Shown here: piece by piece, positions 11,395 through 23,039 of the stretch | How positions within the stretch are numbered: position 1 is the first letter of the stretch | Layout: every line of letters begins with the position of its first letter | NCBI RefSeq assembly: GCF_000003815.2 | Contig: NC_049987.1 | Location: forward strand, 17,401,959 to 17,465,958 | DNA: 64,000 bases | Direction of reading: 5' to 3' | Source: Branchiostoma floridae | Lineage: Eukaryota; Chordata; Leptocardii; Amphioxiformes; Branchiostomatidae | Notes under the pieces: generated by a model | The model's database searches: none | What the model was told of the DNA's origin: nothing | Seen by the model: only the letters and a program-made list of their open reading frames with translations | Translations under genes and position numbers: made by a program

Positions 11395-13402
11395 GAACAC
11401 ATACTGTGACGGAACTGTCTTAGGGCAGACACACCCTCATGCTTCGAAAAAGGTGGGCACGCGAAAAACGACACGCCAAAAAAAGGTAACAGTTACTGGT
11501 GCTAAATTCCACAAACACTTACCCTTTTTTCTGTTGACACCTAACAATTTGTAGATTGTAGAATCTTGAGGTTGAGATCTTTAAAAACTCAGTGTCCTTC
11601 TTCTAGCAAAGGAACTATACGGACGACTGAATTCATGAACTGTGCAATTATATTTGAGGCAACTCAGACTTGAACATTCTTAGCATGTGTGTTATCAAGT
11701 TTTTCTTCTGGCCTACAATGACTCAAAAAATTTCAGACTTGGTTGGTTTTATCGAAAATGTTTTCATATGATGAAAATGCGACCAGAATATGAAATGTTG
11801 TCCAAATTCTACGCTATGTAACATATGAAACAATTTTTTGTTATACTTGCACCCCTTTTTTTCAATACTCAAGTCCATACTTGGTGCACGTGACTCAACC
11901 ATCCAGTTTCACAAAATGTCAAGCCTTGGAAAAATGCTTGTCATTCAAGGGACATTGGGCCACTTATAATTCCGTCATGTGATTATTTTTGACTTTTGAC
12001 GGTTGTGACACAATAGAAAACCCCTGTTCTACTAGGTTGTCAGTTATTTGATTAATGAACTTCGCGGGTGGATATTTGATTCAATATGCATTTGTATTCT
12101 GCAATAAGGCATATGGCTATTGACTAATCTTTAAATCTATAAACCGTAAATTTTGTCACCAATATTCAGAAATCATTCAGTTATTAGCTATATATTTCTT
12201 TGATTAGTGGGTAGTGAAAATGCAGAATGTGCTTGTTTCTTCGTTTTCATTGTTTTTGTTGTGCATAGCGTATACGTATTACGAGGACAAACTGAACTGA
12301 ACTGAGCGTATACGTAACTATCCGACTAGCCAGGTTCTGTCACAAAATACTATCCTTTGTAAAAAGACAGAAAATCTAACGTTTTGTCAACTGGGACGCT
12401 AAAATACCATTACCAACGCTTGCTAATTGAGTTGCTATACGAAATAGACGTATGAAGAAGGATTTCTGTGCTTTTAAAAAGACAGAAAGCGTGTTGATTT
12501 ATTTACAGGTTAGCTAAATCGTGACCATAAGAAGAGTAGCCTCAAGCGATAACTTTCGACCGACATTTTTGACCGTGAGTACCCTCTTACAAAGTGCATT
12601 TTGTAGTGTCCCTGCCCTTACTATTCCTCAGTTTACTTTTCAACACAAGCATCTAAAACTGTTAAGACTACATTCGAATAAGAGACAGAAAGTGCATAAT
12701 CTAATGTCAGATGTTATTCATATAAAGACATGAGTATTTGAGTTGGGGTGGGGACAAGGCATCTTCGGTGGTAAACAACACTTAGTGTGCATGCATTTCA
12801 CGTGATGAGGTTAAATGAGGTTATGACAACGCATTGGCTATAGGGTGTATGCCCATGAAGCCACCATATGGTTTCAAGTGGCATGAAAACTCAGCTAATT
12901 AATCTCTTTGGTGGGATTAAAAATTAAGAATACAAAAAACAATGGAGAACATCTTATTTACGCTTATTATATTTTCATTTAATGAGACCAAAGAAATGTT
13001 GACATATCGCAAATAATGTTGATTAAATTACAGTTAAGTATATTTTAGTCGTATATTTTTTTTCAACCTTTATTTAGCCTTGATATATATATAGTTGAGA
13101 CAGTTGAGTACACGGGCTGTTGTTATTGTGTGAGCCGACAACACTTTCTTTGTAGTCAGGGGCTAACTTCATTGTGAGTAACTTACAATTGGTGGGGCTA
13201 AATCGCCAGGGTCTGGAGTGGCTGCCATTCGGCGCTAACTCAAGTGACCTCAATACGAATTGTCCCATTTGCGGCCATAGGAATATAGATTTCAGTTGGG
13301 GTTTGCAGAACACACGACACATGTGAGCTCGCGACCGATAACGTAAGGGGGACAGGGGAGGTTATAGTTACACCTGCCCCCCACGTGGTATATTAGGGCC
13401 CC
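11395..13402. repeat. Segmental duplication, copy 1
   Basis: This block aligns with 14107-14232 plus 19712-21520. Shared text includes CTGTGACGGAA...CACACCCTC near 11405/14112, TCTTGAGGTTGAGATCT at 11562/19759, GAGACCAAAGAAATGTTGAC at 12983/21138, and ACAATTGGTGGGGCTAAATC at 13186/21291. The copies are visibly diverged (substitutions and small indels). Copy 1 ends inside the last exon of a C4-like gene at about 13402. The alignment with copy 2 is broken at 11513, where copy 2 carries the 5.5-kb insertion. Confidence 0.8.
13292..13402 (-). pseudogene. Truncated last exon of a short-chain collagen C4-like gene
   Basis: The minus strand reads GALIYHV, then RCNYNLPCPPYV-GRELTCVVCSANP and a stop at 13294-13292. 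This is the C-terminal 36 residues or so of the protein encoded at 21406-22985. The remnant is in frame and keeps its cysteines, but homology stops abruptly at about 13402 and no upstream exons follow. It sits at the end of duplication copy 1, so it is a by-product of the tandem duplication, not an independent gene. Confidence 0.8.
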
Positions 13403-14106
13403 TTTTCCTTTGTATTCATTTCAAGGGCTTGAGAGATTGACTTTTTTCTGTAAGAAAATTGTTACGACTTGAATTCTCTTTCAAATGGAAAAGTTGGGTT
13501 AAAGAAAATTGTGGTTTCTCACGATAAAACATCACTGTATTGCAACATTGCTGTGTGTACACATGTATATCTGGACTAGTACTAGCGATGTGTACCTAAT
13601 CGCAACACCATGTACATGTACAAGTACAGATATACTGCTAAAAGTAATTGGTTGCAGAAATCTAAAGGATGTATTTTTGCTGCGCCTTAGATTTTCAGCT
13701 CCAGTGCCCGTTGACAAAGCATTAAACCACTTCCTGTTGCCTTCCCCACTTGCTATCACCTGGAGAGGTTACATGAGGTCAAACATCCCATGGGTGTTCA
13801 TACAAGAACGCCTTCTACCGATCATTTTAACACCTGCAGTGTAGAGAGCTCTCTTAAGTTTAACGAAGGAACAGAGGTTGGCTGAGCGGTCAAGTTGTAA
13901 AAATAGCCGGCCAATGAGCATTTCGTATATTTGTGATAACAATTATAGCAGTAAAGAAGACATTGAAAGGATGGACATACAAAAGAACAAGGAACCAAAT
14001 GAACGAACAAAAATGTAGTTAAAAGGGTATGAAAGAGGCTAACGAGCTTAGAACCCACTTCAACAACAAGTCAACATTAAAAAAAAAAAACATTGGTGGT
14101 GTAGCG
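13403..14106. other. Spacer between duplication copies
   Basis: No gene seen. The homology to the C4-like exon ends at the left boundary. I could not match this stretch to sequence upstream of copy 1. Confidence 0.3.
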
Positions 14107-14232
14107 CATACAGTGACGGAAATTTTACGGCACAGTCACACCCTCCTATGTTTAACAAAAGGTGGTGGCACAAAAAAAGCGGCATGCCATAAAAAGTGTC
14201 CCCCAAATTTTTCTTCAGGTACTAAATTGCAC
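14107..14232. repeat. Segmental duplication, copy 2, left part
   Basis: Matches 11395-11513 (CAGTGACGGAA..., CACACCCTC, AAAAGGTGG, GGTACTAAATTGCAC). Copy 2 is interrupted at 14232 and resumes at 19712. Confidence 0.65.
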
Positions 14233-14343
14233 TTTCTGCATCACCCCTACACAGTACTCCCTCACGATGCATTCATACTCTTCACACACACAGAAAAACA
14301 CCAACACAAGTGTTAGGATGGGCGCGAGTGCGTGGACACCGCA
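14233..14343 (+). repeat. Shared 5' end A, copy 1
   Basis: Begins TTTCTGCATCACCCCTACAC and ends GCGTGGACACCGCA. Identical by eye to 15003-15113. Confidence 0.85.
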
Positions 14344-14799
14344 GGAAGACTTTTATTTGCCAAAGGTACAATCGTAACGAGAACGGCAGTTCGAAAATGC
14401 AATAGAACACCGAAACATCAAATTCCAAACACGATTATCAAACCAATTCCAAACATATACCAAACATCACGATTTTTCGTAATCGAGTAAGCCAAACCGT
14501 AAAGCACAGCATAAATAGCTGCATACGTTGTTTGCCAGCCACGCAACCCCTAAAAAAACCTCCCGAAAGTACGAAGGCCAAAAAAATGGGGGACGTGCAC
14601 CAGAGCCTTAGCGCAAACAACCAATCTTCTCTGGGGTTTCTTTCTGAAAAGAATCACTCCATGTCCTGAAACACACAAAACATAGTTCAAAGAAGTGATT
14701 ATATTGGACTGTTAAATACAAAACACCAAGTAACAGTCACTTTCGCCAAAGGCAGAAACTTGCTACACTAACAAACATTTCATTACCTTAAACAACGAT

Positions 14800-15002
14800 C
14801 TTGTTGCTTCCTGGGTGTCGTGACAAGCGTCGAATGAACAGACTACTCCTGTAGCACTATAAGTACTTACCATACACCTGTGAATCACGCCCTGTGTGCG
14901 TGATCCCACACCTGTGATACACCTGCGTTACTGCAGAAACTCAATTATTTGCTAATTCGTCACGGTAACGAAGTTAGTTCCTCAAACGCAAATAATTATC
15001 AT
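14800..15002 (+). repeat. Shared 3' end B, copy 1
   Basis: 203 bp starting CTTGTTGCTTCCTGGGTGTC and ending ACGCAAATAATTATCAT, identical by eye to 19509-19711. It contains a perfect ATCACGC/GCGTGAT stem and a bulged hairpin at 14952-14977. Confidence 0.9.
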
Positions 15003-15113
15003 TTTCTGCATCACCCCTACACAGTACTCCCTCACGATGCATTCATACTCTTCACACACACAGAAAAACACCAACACAAGTGTTAGGATGGGCGCGAGTG
15101 CGTGGACACCGCA
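15003..15113 (+). repeat. Shared 5' end A, copy 2
   Basis: Directly abuts B copy 1 with no spacer. Identical by eye to 14233-14343. Confidence 0.85.
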
Positions 15114-16189
15114 CCGCATCGCGTCGAACGAACAAATCACGGGAAAGTTTCATGCAAGATTAAAAGTCTATCGCCATATAAAACAGCCGACCTCTCCTTC
15201 AATGATCCACCTTCCGTACCTGTTATACAGTCTGTCTGGAAAACCTTCTGATAAAAGGGAATGTAGCCCCAAACAAGAAACATCATTAACAACAGTCTTT
15301 TGCATGTCGAGGTCCAACTCTCCAGCTGTATTATAACTAGGACGCCCAGAAGTGCTTAACTTGGAGCCTGATTTGGTTCTTGTGACACTTCTGAAAAAGG
15401 AATCTGTCAGATGAGAGATCTATACAAGCCAATGTACAATACTTCTGCAACATGTTGACTGGGCAGTTGACCTTTCCTGTGCGTGCAATAGGTGTCGAGC
15501 TGCCATCTCTATACTGATCAGTCTTCCTTGATCCTAAAACAAACACAAACACTTCTCAGATAGAGAAAAATTACATGATAACCGTTGTAAGATTCGATGT
15601 TCCTCAGCAAACCTGCATAAGAAGTCGAGAGAAAAGTAAACGTCCTTATAGAACCAAGTTTGAATAAATTGTGTTATGTTCCTGTGCAAACATGACCCAA
15701 AGTGTGTTCCTGTACCAGCATGACCAACATATCAGGAGTTATTGGGCATATGAGCTCGTCTGTTGGCGAATGCAGCCTTCTCTATGGAAGAAACAGATGA
15801 AAAATGTTGCATCACAAGTTCCCATCAACACAATGCTACATAAAGAGGAAGTGCTTTAAAACTACCACTTTTGGTAATATACTGGCAAACTCACGCCACT
15901 TGTTGAACGCAGCCCTTTATTGAGCTACAGTTTTAGGTGCTCTCGAAGCTACAGAAAGTGGGTAATTTCCCGGCCAGCTCCATCAGATGTGTATCCATCA
16001 GCTCTGCAGCGTCTTCTCAGATACCCAGCTTGTACAAGTCAGCTCAGACGGGAATATGTAGGAAGAGAAATAATAAAAACAAATGTTAATTATCTTCAAC
16101 ACAAAAATAAGTATGCTGAATACTAATTACTCCTATACTAATCCTGATTCAAGACAAATCGTTACCGTGGGCGCTACAATAAAAAGCCA

Positions 16190-17515
16190 ACACAACACAG
16201 TCACTGGGCAAATCACAGCATTCACATAGCTGGGCAATCCACGGCCTGCCCTGGGCATCAAGAGCCAGCATTAACATAGCTGGGCCATACAACGGCCTGC
16301 CCTGCCTTAGTGTCCACTCATGACACTATTGCATCACACAAACACCACAATGTCTTCTCACTGAAGAACTCTTCAATCAACTTGTGTGCATTTTCATCAC
16401 ACTCACTGGGCATCAAATGACAGACAGCATAAACATAGCTGGGCCAATCAACGGCCTGCACTGGGCATCAAGTGACAGCATTAACATAGCTGGGCCATTC
16501 AACGGCCTGCCCTGCTTTAGTGTTCCATCATGACATTATTACATCACACAAACACCACAATGTCTTCTCACTGAAGAACTCTTCAATCAACTTGTGTTCG
16601 ATTACTTCACACATAAATCACAAAGTCTTCTCTCCGAAGAACTCTTACACCAACCTGTGTGAAATGATGTCAGACATACTTCACGAAATCTTCTCATTGA
16701 ATAACACTTCAACAATCTAGTGTGTCATTACATCAGACATATACATCACGATGTTTTCTCACTGAAAAACACTACAGTGAACTTGCGTATCATAACGCCA
16801 AACATACATCACAAAGACTTATCACCGAAAAAACATCAATGAACTTGCTTGTCATAACATCACAGTCTTCTCACTGAAGATCGCTTCAACTATCTTGTGT
16901 GTCGTTACCTCAGACATACATCACGGTGTCTTCTCACTGAAGAACATTGAAGAACTTGTGCGCAATTACATCAAACTTCACATGTGAATTTCTTCTCATT
17001 GAAGAACACTTCAATGAACTAGACATACATCACAATGTGTTCTCACCGTAAAACACCCAAAAGCACTTGCGTATCATTACGCCAGACGTACATCACAGTC
17101 TAATCACTGAAGAACATCTCAACGAACTCGTTTGTCATAATATCAGACAAATCACAAAGTCTTCTCACTGAAGAACTCTTCAACTTGTGTGCAATTACAT
17201 CAAACTTCACACTTGTAAAACAATGTCAAATTCTTCTCATTGAAGAACATTTCAATGAGCTAGACATACATCACGATGTGTTCTCACCGTAAAACACCAT
17301 AACGAACTTGCGTATCATTACGTCAGACATACATCACAAAGACTTCTCACTGAAAAACACCTCAACAAACTTGTGTGTTATTACTCCAGACGTACACCAG
17401 TCTTTTCACTGAAGAACTGTTCCACCAACGTATGTCCAATTCTTCTCACTGAAGAACACTGCAACCAACTTGTGTTCAAATTACGTCACCCATCACCGTG
17501 AATTGTCACTGGAAA
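16190..17515. repeat. Degenerate tandem repeats inside unit 2
   Basis: A module of about 60-70 bp with core TCTTCTCACTGAAGAAC, followed by TCAAC-AACTTGTGT and ATTAC-TCAGACATACATCAC, recurs more than ten times. The first part is also a larger duplication (ACATAGCTGGGCCAT-CAACGGCCTGC at about 16270 and 16490). Central satellite-like arrays are common in non-autonomous rolling-circle elements. No protein frame survives the array. Confidence 0.75.
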
Positions 17516-19508
17516 ACATTTTAAAAAAACAACAACAACAACAACATTATCTCTCAGTTAAACTTATCAGCAGAAATGCGTAAAGGCAGTCATTCTATCA
17601 CCAAATTGTGCCGTTTCTAAAGAGGTTCCACGATATTCTTAAATCAACACATGTACAAAAATGTCACTTGTACATCATCATTAAATAACGTTTACATTCA
17701 CATCGGTACAGTAATAGCGTCAATCCTGTACTTACAACTTTCCCCGACACTTAAGTTGAAATCAATCTGACCAGCAGAATTCAGTCATAGTTTTGTCCAG
17801 CCAAGTCTAAATACGATGAATCATCTTGTAAACAAGGAGAAAAAAAAACAACTCTGGAGTTAACCCAATTTTCCGTGAAAAGCAAATCTGACAACTTGGT
17901 GAAGACTTAACTTTCTATCAAAAAATTAATTCAGGTAGATCGATTTCATGCTCATCCTCATCAGCAAAATTGCTCAAATGAACTGCTTTCCCCTCACTGA
18001 CCTTGGTATCCAAGTCAAATCAAGAACTAATGTTTTTATCCTTCAAAAAACTCAAAGCAAAATCGTGTGTCTCTTCACACTGTCAGTCATCACAATTCTC
18101 ACAGCGACATTATGTTCACAATGCCATATCACACATTATCCGGTCATTTCCTTTTATCAAACCACTGAACACAAAATATCTCTTAGTTCTCTCCCAGTAG
18201 CACTCTGTACAATCTGTGTCATTCCAAGTACATTGAACATAACTTTCTAAATCACAATATAACCACCATGACATTCCGAAGTCACATAGGAATACACCAA
18301 ACGCGCATCTTCCGAAACTGGAAACAATTCATTGAACATAAAATGCTCATAAAGAAATTTTTTCTCATAGCTATGTAGTCTAGCACTTTACAGTACCATA
18401 ATTAACGTGATTTCATCACAGAATACATCTATCTCATCATAATCCTAAAACCAACCAGGCATTCAAACCTACCTGATCTTCGATAATAGCCACGTGTATA
18501 ACAGGCATTGTGTATGTCTCTTTCTACAGCTAAAACAAATCTACTAAAACAGAATACAACATGTTCACATTGTATCGATGCCAAGAACTTAAACCCTTAC
18601 CAACTGACCATTGCTCTTGGCCAACATAATATAGACACATTTACCTGGATAAGAATCAATTTCGAAATTACCTAAGCAAACGTGCCCTGCTTACGTTTTC
18701 CCAAATTCTTTTACTGCTCAAGTCCAGACACTGGGACATAACGTTACGTTTGAGCACAAATTAATGTGCGTACCATAAAACAAGAAAAAGTCTTATTTAC
18801 CTGATGGATGCGTAGCTATAGAAAAGGGATTGCATACAAAAGGACACTTTGAAACTTCTTAAATGGGTCCAAGCTTCCAAGATCAAAAACTGCAGTGGAA
18901 ACAAAAACACGGTTATTGACAGCACTGGCATTATCATGCAAACCTGGATGCATTCCGAAGCCCCAGCCTGTGGAATTCGAAACAAAAATCAAATCAAACT
19001 CTCTTGCTTGAATGCAATAGATGCACACGCTTCTGTAAGTACTTATTTTGTGGAAAGTAATCCTCAATTTTTCTCCTCTGTAAGCAATTCATAATCCGGG
19101 ATTCTTGTTGCTTGAAGAAGAGCGATACCAAGTACCTGAAAAGAAATAGCTGGAAAATTCAATTGCCTGGTTAGCGGCTTCCTTATCCCTCCATTCAGTA
19201 TTTCTTGCCTCTCTTAGCTCCAATGCAAGTACAATTGTTGAACATACGCTTTTGATTGCAATGTTATCCGCTACCTCCTTCCGAAACTATTCTAAAACGG
19301 TTAGCCAGCCGGCGTCTGATTTATCAGTCATTAGAAAACCTTTCTATCGGAACGAAATTCCTCACCTTCATTCTAGGAGTCCAGAACTGTCTCTTTGTGT
19401 TCTTTCGTCAGTTCAGTTTAGACATGGCGAACAGAAAAGAGCGGTTGTAAACTTCAATGGCCTGGTTGACCGCCTGTGCCTCCATCTTGATGCGAGAAGT
19501 AGAAAATC

Positions 19509-19711
19509 CTTGTTGCTTCCTGGGTGTCGTGACAAGCGTCGAATGAACAGACTACTCCTGTAGCACTATAAGTACTTACCATACACCTGTGAATCACGCC
19601 CTGTGTGCGTGATCCCACACCTGTGATACACCTGCGTTACTGCAGAAACTCAATTATTTGCTAATTCGTCACGGTAACGAAGTTAGTTCCTCAAACGCAA
19701 ATAATTATCAT
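19509..19711 (+). repeat. Shared 3' end B, copy 2
   Basis: Right end of the insertion. The next base, 19712, resumes the segmental duplication (ACACTTACCTTTCTGT, compare 11515). Confidence 0.9.
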
Positions 19712-21520
19712 ATACACTTACCTTTCTGTCCGAAGCTTACCCTGTGCGGCTTATAGAATCTTGAGGTTGAGATCTATCAGAGAAAACGCACTGTCCCTCT
19801 TCTTGCAAAAAAACTAGACGGACGACTGAATTAATAATCTGCGCAACTTGAGTAAACTGCGCAACTTGAGTAACTTAGACTTAAACATTCCTTTGATGTG
19901 TTTTACCAAGTTTTTCTCCTGTGTAGCAGTGACTCACAAAATTTCCAGACTAGGTTGTTTTCATCGAACTGTTCTTTTATGACGCAAAAAGCGACTGAAA
20001 ACAAAATTTTGTACAAACACTACGTTACGTAACATTTGAAACAAGTTCTTGTTATACTTGCACCCCTTTTTTTCAGTACTCATGTCCATACTTGGTGACT
20101 CATCCATTCAGTTTTAAATATGCCAAGCCTTGGCAAAATGCTTGTCATTCAATTGACCTTGGGTCACTTGTAATTTCATCATGTGATTATCTTTAACTTA
20201 ACATTGTGACACAATAGAAAACCCCTGTTCAACTAGGCTGTCAGTTGTATGATTAATGAATTCCGCGGATGGATTCAATGGGCCTTTGTATTCTATAGTG
20301 AGGCATATGGCTTTTGACTAATCTTAATCTTGAAAACCATGGCCACAAATTTTGCAACCAACATTCAGAAGTCATTCAGTTATTAGCTATATATTTCTTT
20401 GATTTGTGGGTAGTGAGATGCAGAATGTGCGTATTTCTTCGTTTTCATTGTTTGTTGATGTGCGTATCGTATACGTTGCTATCCAACTAGCCGGGGGCTG
20501 TGACAAAATACTACCCTTTGTGAAAATGCTATTGCTAACGCTAGCTTGCTAATTGTGTTGGTATATGAAATAGATTGAAAATACGTATAAAGAATCGATG
20601 GTTGATTTAGAGGTTAACTAAACGCACGGTGACCGTAACAAGCGTAGCCTCAAGCGATTCCTTGTTATAATTTCAGACGACATTTTCGACCGTGAGTACC
20701 CTCTTACAAAGTTCATTATGTAGTGACCCTGCCCTATTTCTTTTTTCAGTTTACTAGCTTTTCTACACAAGCAAACTTCTGGAGATTAAAAACTGTTAAC
20801 ATATTAGATCTACATTGGAACAAGAGATAGACGCATTCATAGTTTATGATGATAAACAATATTCATATAAAGACATGACCGTCCTTAATTGGTTGGGGTG
20901 TGGGGGGAGGCATATTCGGTGGTAAAGAACACTGAGTGTGTATGCATATATCACGTGATGAATCTAAATCAGGCTAAATATATATCTCAATGACAACACA
21001 TAGTCTATAGGGCGTATGCACATGAAGCCGTCACATGATTTCAATTGGCATTAAAACTGAGCAAATCAATCTCTTTTGTGGAAAAGAATAAACGAAAAAC
21101 AAAATCTTATTTAGTCTTATTGCATTTTCATTTAATGAGACCAAAGAAATGTTGACATATCGCAAATAATGTTGATTAAACTACAGTTATGTATCTTTTA
21201 GTCGTATATTTAAGTGCATGGGCTGTTGTTATTGTGTGAGCCGATTACACTGTTTTCGAAGCCAGGGGCTATCTTGATTGCGTGTAACTTACAATTGGTG
21301 GGGCTAAATCGCCAGGGTCTAGAGTGGCTGCCATTCAGTGCTAGCTAACTCATACGATCTCGATATTATAAAGACAGTAATTGTCCCAGGTGCGGCCAAA
21401 GGACTCTACTTGGGGTTTGCGGAACACACAACACAGGTGAGCTCACGGCCGTTAACGTAAGGTGGACAGGGGAGGTTATAGTTACACCTGCCCTCAACGT
21501 GGTATATCAGGGCCCCGTTA
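19712..21520. repeat. Segmental duplication, copy 2, right part
   Basis: Parallel to 11514-13402. It runs into the last exon and 3' flank of the intact C4-like gene on the minus strand. Copy 2 has a local tandem of CTGCGCAACTTGAGTAA near 19840 that is absent from copy 1. Confidence 0.8.
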
Positions 21521-22985
21521 TCGTTAGCCTCGCTCCCGAACTCCCCCTCGGCCCCCTCGTCCACGCAGATGAAGTCGGCGCGGTGGTGGGTATACTTCTC
21601 CGTCATGAGGTAGCCGATGTACTCCCGCGTCCAACCGCTAGGGCACGTCGTTTTGGCGGGAATCATGAGGGTGGTTGCCCTGGGAACGAGGCAGACGGAG
21701 CACAGAGCGTCGGTCTGGTGGAGGTCGAGTAGAGGACCGTGCTGGTTGGTCTGGAACTCCCCGCCGGCAAGCCGTGCTCGCTCGCCGTTCAGGCTGTCGT
21801 CGTAGCTGTGCCACTCAGGGTCGGGCGGCAGGCAGAGGAAGTTGGAGCCGCCGCCGGCATTACCGTACCAGGTACCGGCCACAAAACCTGCGAAAAACAA
21901 ACAAACAAACAAGAAAAAAATATTCAATGTCGTCCATGACCAGTAAGCAAAAAAAAAAAAAACACATCAACACCTTCAAACCATCACAAACCTTTGTTTT
22001 CGATTCATGCTCTAACTAAAGAAGTTTTACTTTCAAGAATTAAAATATAACGGGCATTCATATCAAAAGCAACGGTTACACGAGTATGAATCACGACCAC
22101 AAGCCATTTAGAAGTTAATTTACTACAAATTTTCAAACCGAAATATGTTTTAAATATGTACTAAAATATTTCAAATATGCACTACTTTTAATTGCAACCC
22201 ATGAATGCGTTTTCTTATGTTTTTGTAGCCCTACTTAATGTCAAAGTTTACCTGAGTAGATCAAAGCAGCTCCGGTCCCCACTGGACAGCTGCTGTTCCC
22301 CCAGCGGACGTAGTTAGAAACTCCTGTGTGAAACCGACAATTTTAAAGCAAGCGACGTTCTATATCGTTCTGTACATTAAATGAACATTTCTCACCAATG
22401 TGTAGACTTTTTTTCACAATTACATACATACTGAAGTGTAACCGTAGTAAAACGAGCCTTTTATCTTCAATGACTGCACGTATTTTCCAGTCAAAACAAA
22501 ATTACTAGTCTGATAAAATCTGGCTTATATCGGCCCGTCCAACATTGCCTACCTCTGTGAGGAGAGGCCAGTGACAGCCATGGACAGCGGGGTTTGCGTC
22601 ACACAGATTACAAAAAATACCATTTTGTCTTTATTTTTCGTTTAGAAAACTCAATATTATTTCAATGATGTCAGAAAGAAAATGCCACGGCTGCTTTTGA
22701 AACCACTGCCTTTCAAATGCTGCCACAGAAACATAGTCATCAAAACGTTGACAAATTTGAAAGTCTACGACAACTTCATACAGATACCCATGCTATCCTC
22801 ACTGTCAAGGTTTTGCCGGGTATTCTCGATATAGAAACGTTTCTATAGCATATTTTACCGGTTATCTTTCGTTTCGTATCGTCCCCGACAACAACAAATC
22901 AAACATCCTTTGGCTTACCCGAGGCGCTGCATGTAGCAAATGCCACCGCCAAAAGAACAGTCAATGTCTTCCCCAGCATGATCAT
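21406..22985 (-). CDS. Secreted short-chain collagen C4-like protein, paralog 1
   Basis: Three exons: 22985-22919, 22323-22252 and 21887-21406 (stop 21408-21406), 206 residues, all introns in phase 1. The start MIMLGKTLTVLLAVAFATCSAS is a signal peptide; the upstream ATG in ACC-ATG context was chosen over a second ATG two codons later. The mature protein is one C4-like domain: YVRWGNSSCPVGTGAALIYS, GTWYGNAGGGSNFLCLPPDP, CSVCLVPRATTLMIPAKTTC, GYLMTEKYTHHRADFICVDE and PCPPYVNGRELTCVVCS. Cysteines are spaced as in family members. The G-X-Y collagen stretch that named the sponge protein is absent, as in many animal homologues. The function of the domain is not established. It faces its paralog at 24636 head to head, and a broken copy of its last exon lies at 13292. 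Confidence 0.88.
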
Positions 22986-23025
22986 GGTTTACCCAAGACT
23001 GAGTCTTGTGTTTAGAGTGTCGCCT

Positions 23026-23034
23026 CTTTTATGT
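23026..23034 (-). promoter_or_regulatory. Putative TATA box of C4-like paralog 1
   Basis: The minus strand reads ACATAAAAG about 45 bases before the start codon at 22985, implying a very short 5' UTR. Motif and spacing only. Confidence 0.35.
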
Positions 23035-23039
23035 AATCG

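Larger units (their letters stand above)
14233..19711. mobile_element. 5.5-kb insertion: head-to-tail pair of elements with shared ends, Helitron/Helentron-like
   Basis: Two adjacent units begin with the same 111 bp (A: 14233-14343 and 15003-15113) and end with the same 203 bp (B: 14800-15002 and 19509-19711). By eye both pairs are identical. The interiors differ: 770 bp in total for unit 1, 4709 bp for unit 2. B of unit 1 abuts A of unit 2 exactly. The duplicate at 11513/11514 lacks the insertion. No terminal inverted repeats and no obvious target duplication. Near the end of B, CTAATTCGT (14952-14960) pairs with ACGAAGTTAG (14968-14977) with one bulge, 25 bases from the end. Terminal asymmetry, a 3' hairpin and tandem units resemble rolling-circle elements. 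The canonical 5' TC and 3' CTRR are not clear, and no Rep/helicase gene is present. Confidence 0.6.

Noticed and set aside
14800-19711. LTR retrotransposon with 203-bp LTRs
   Set aside because: The direct repeats do not start TG and end CA, there is no primer-binding site or gag/pol frame, and the A repeat adjoining B is better explained by tandem units.
21499-22019. Arg/Gly-rich plus-strand frames opposite C4-like paralog 1
   Set aside because: GC-rich antisense shadows of the real exon.
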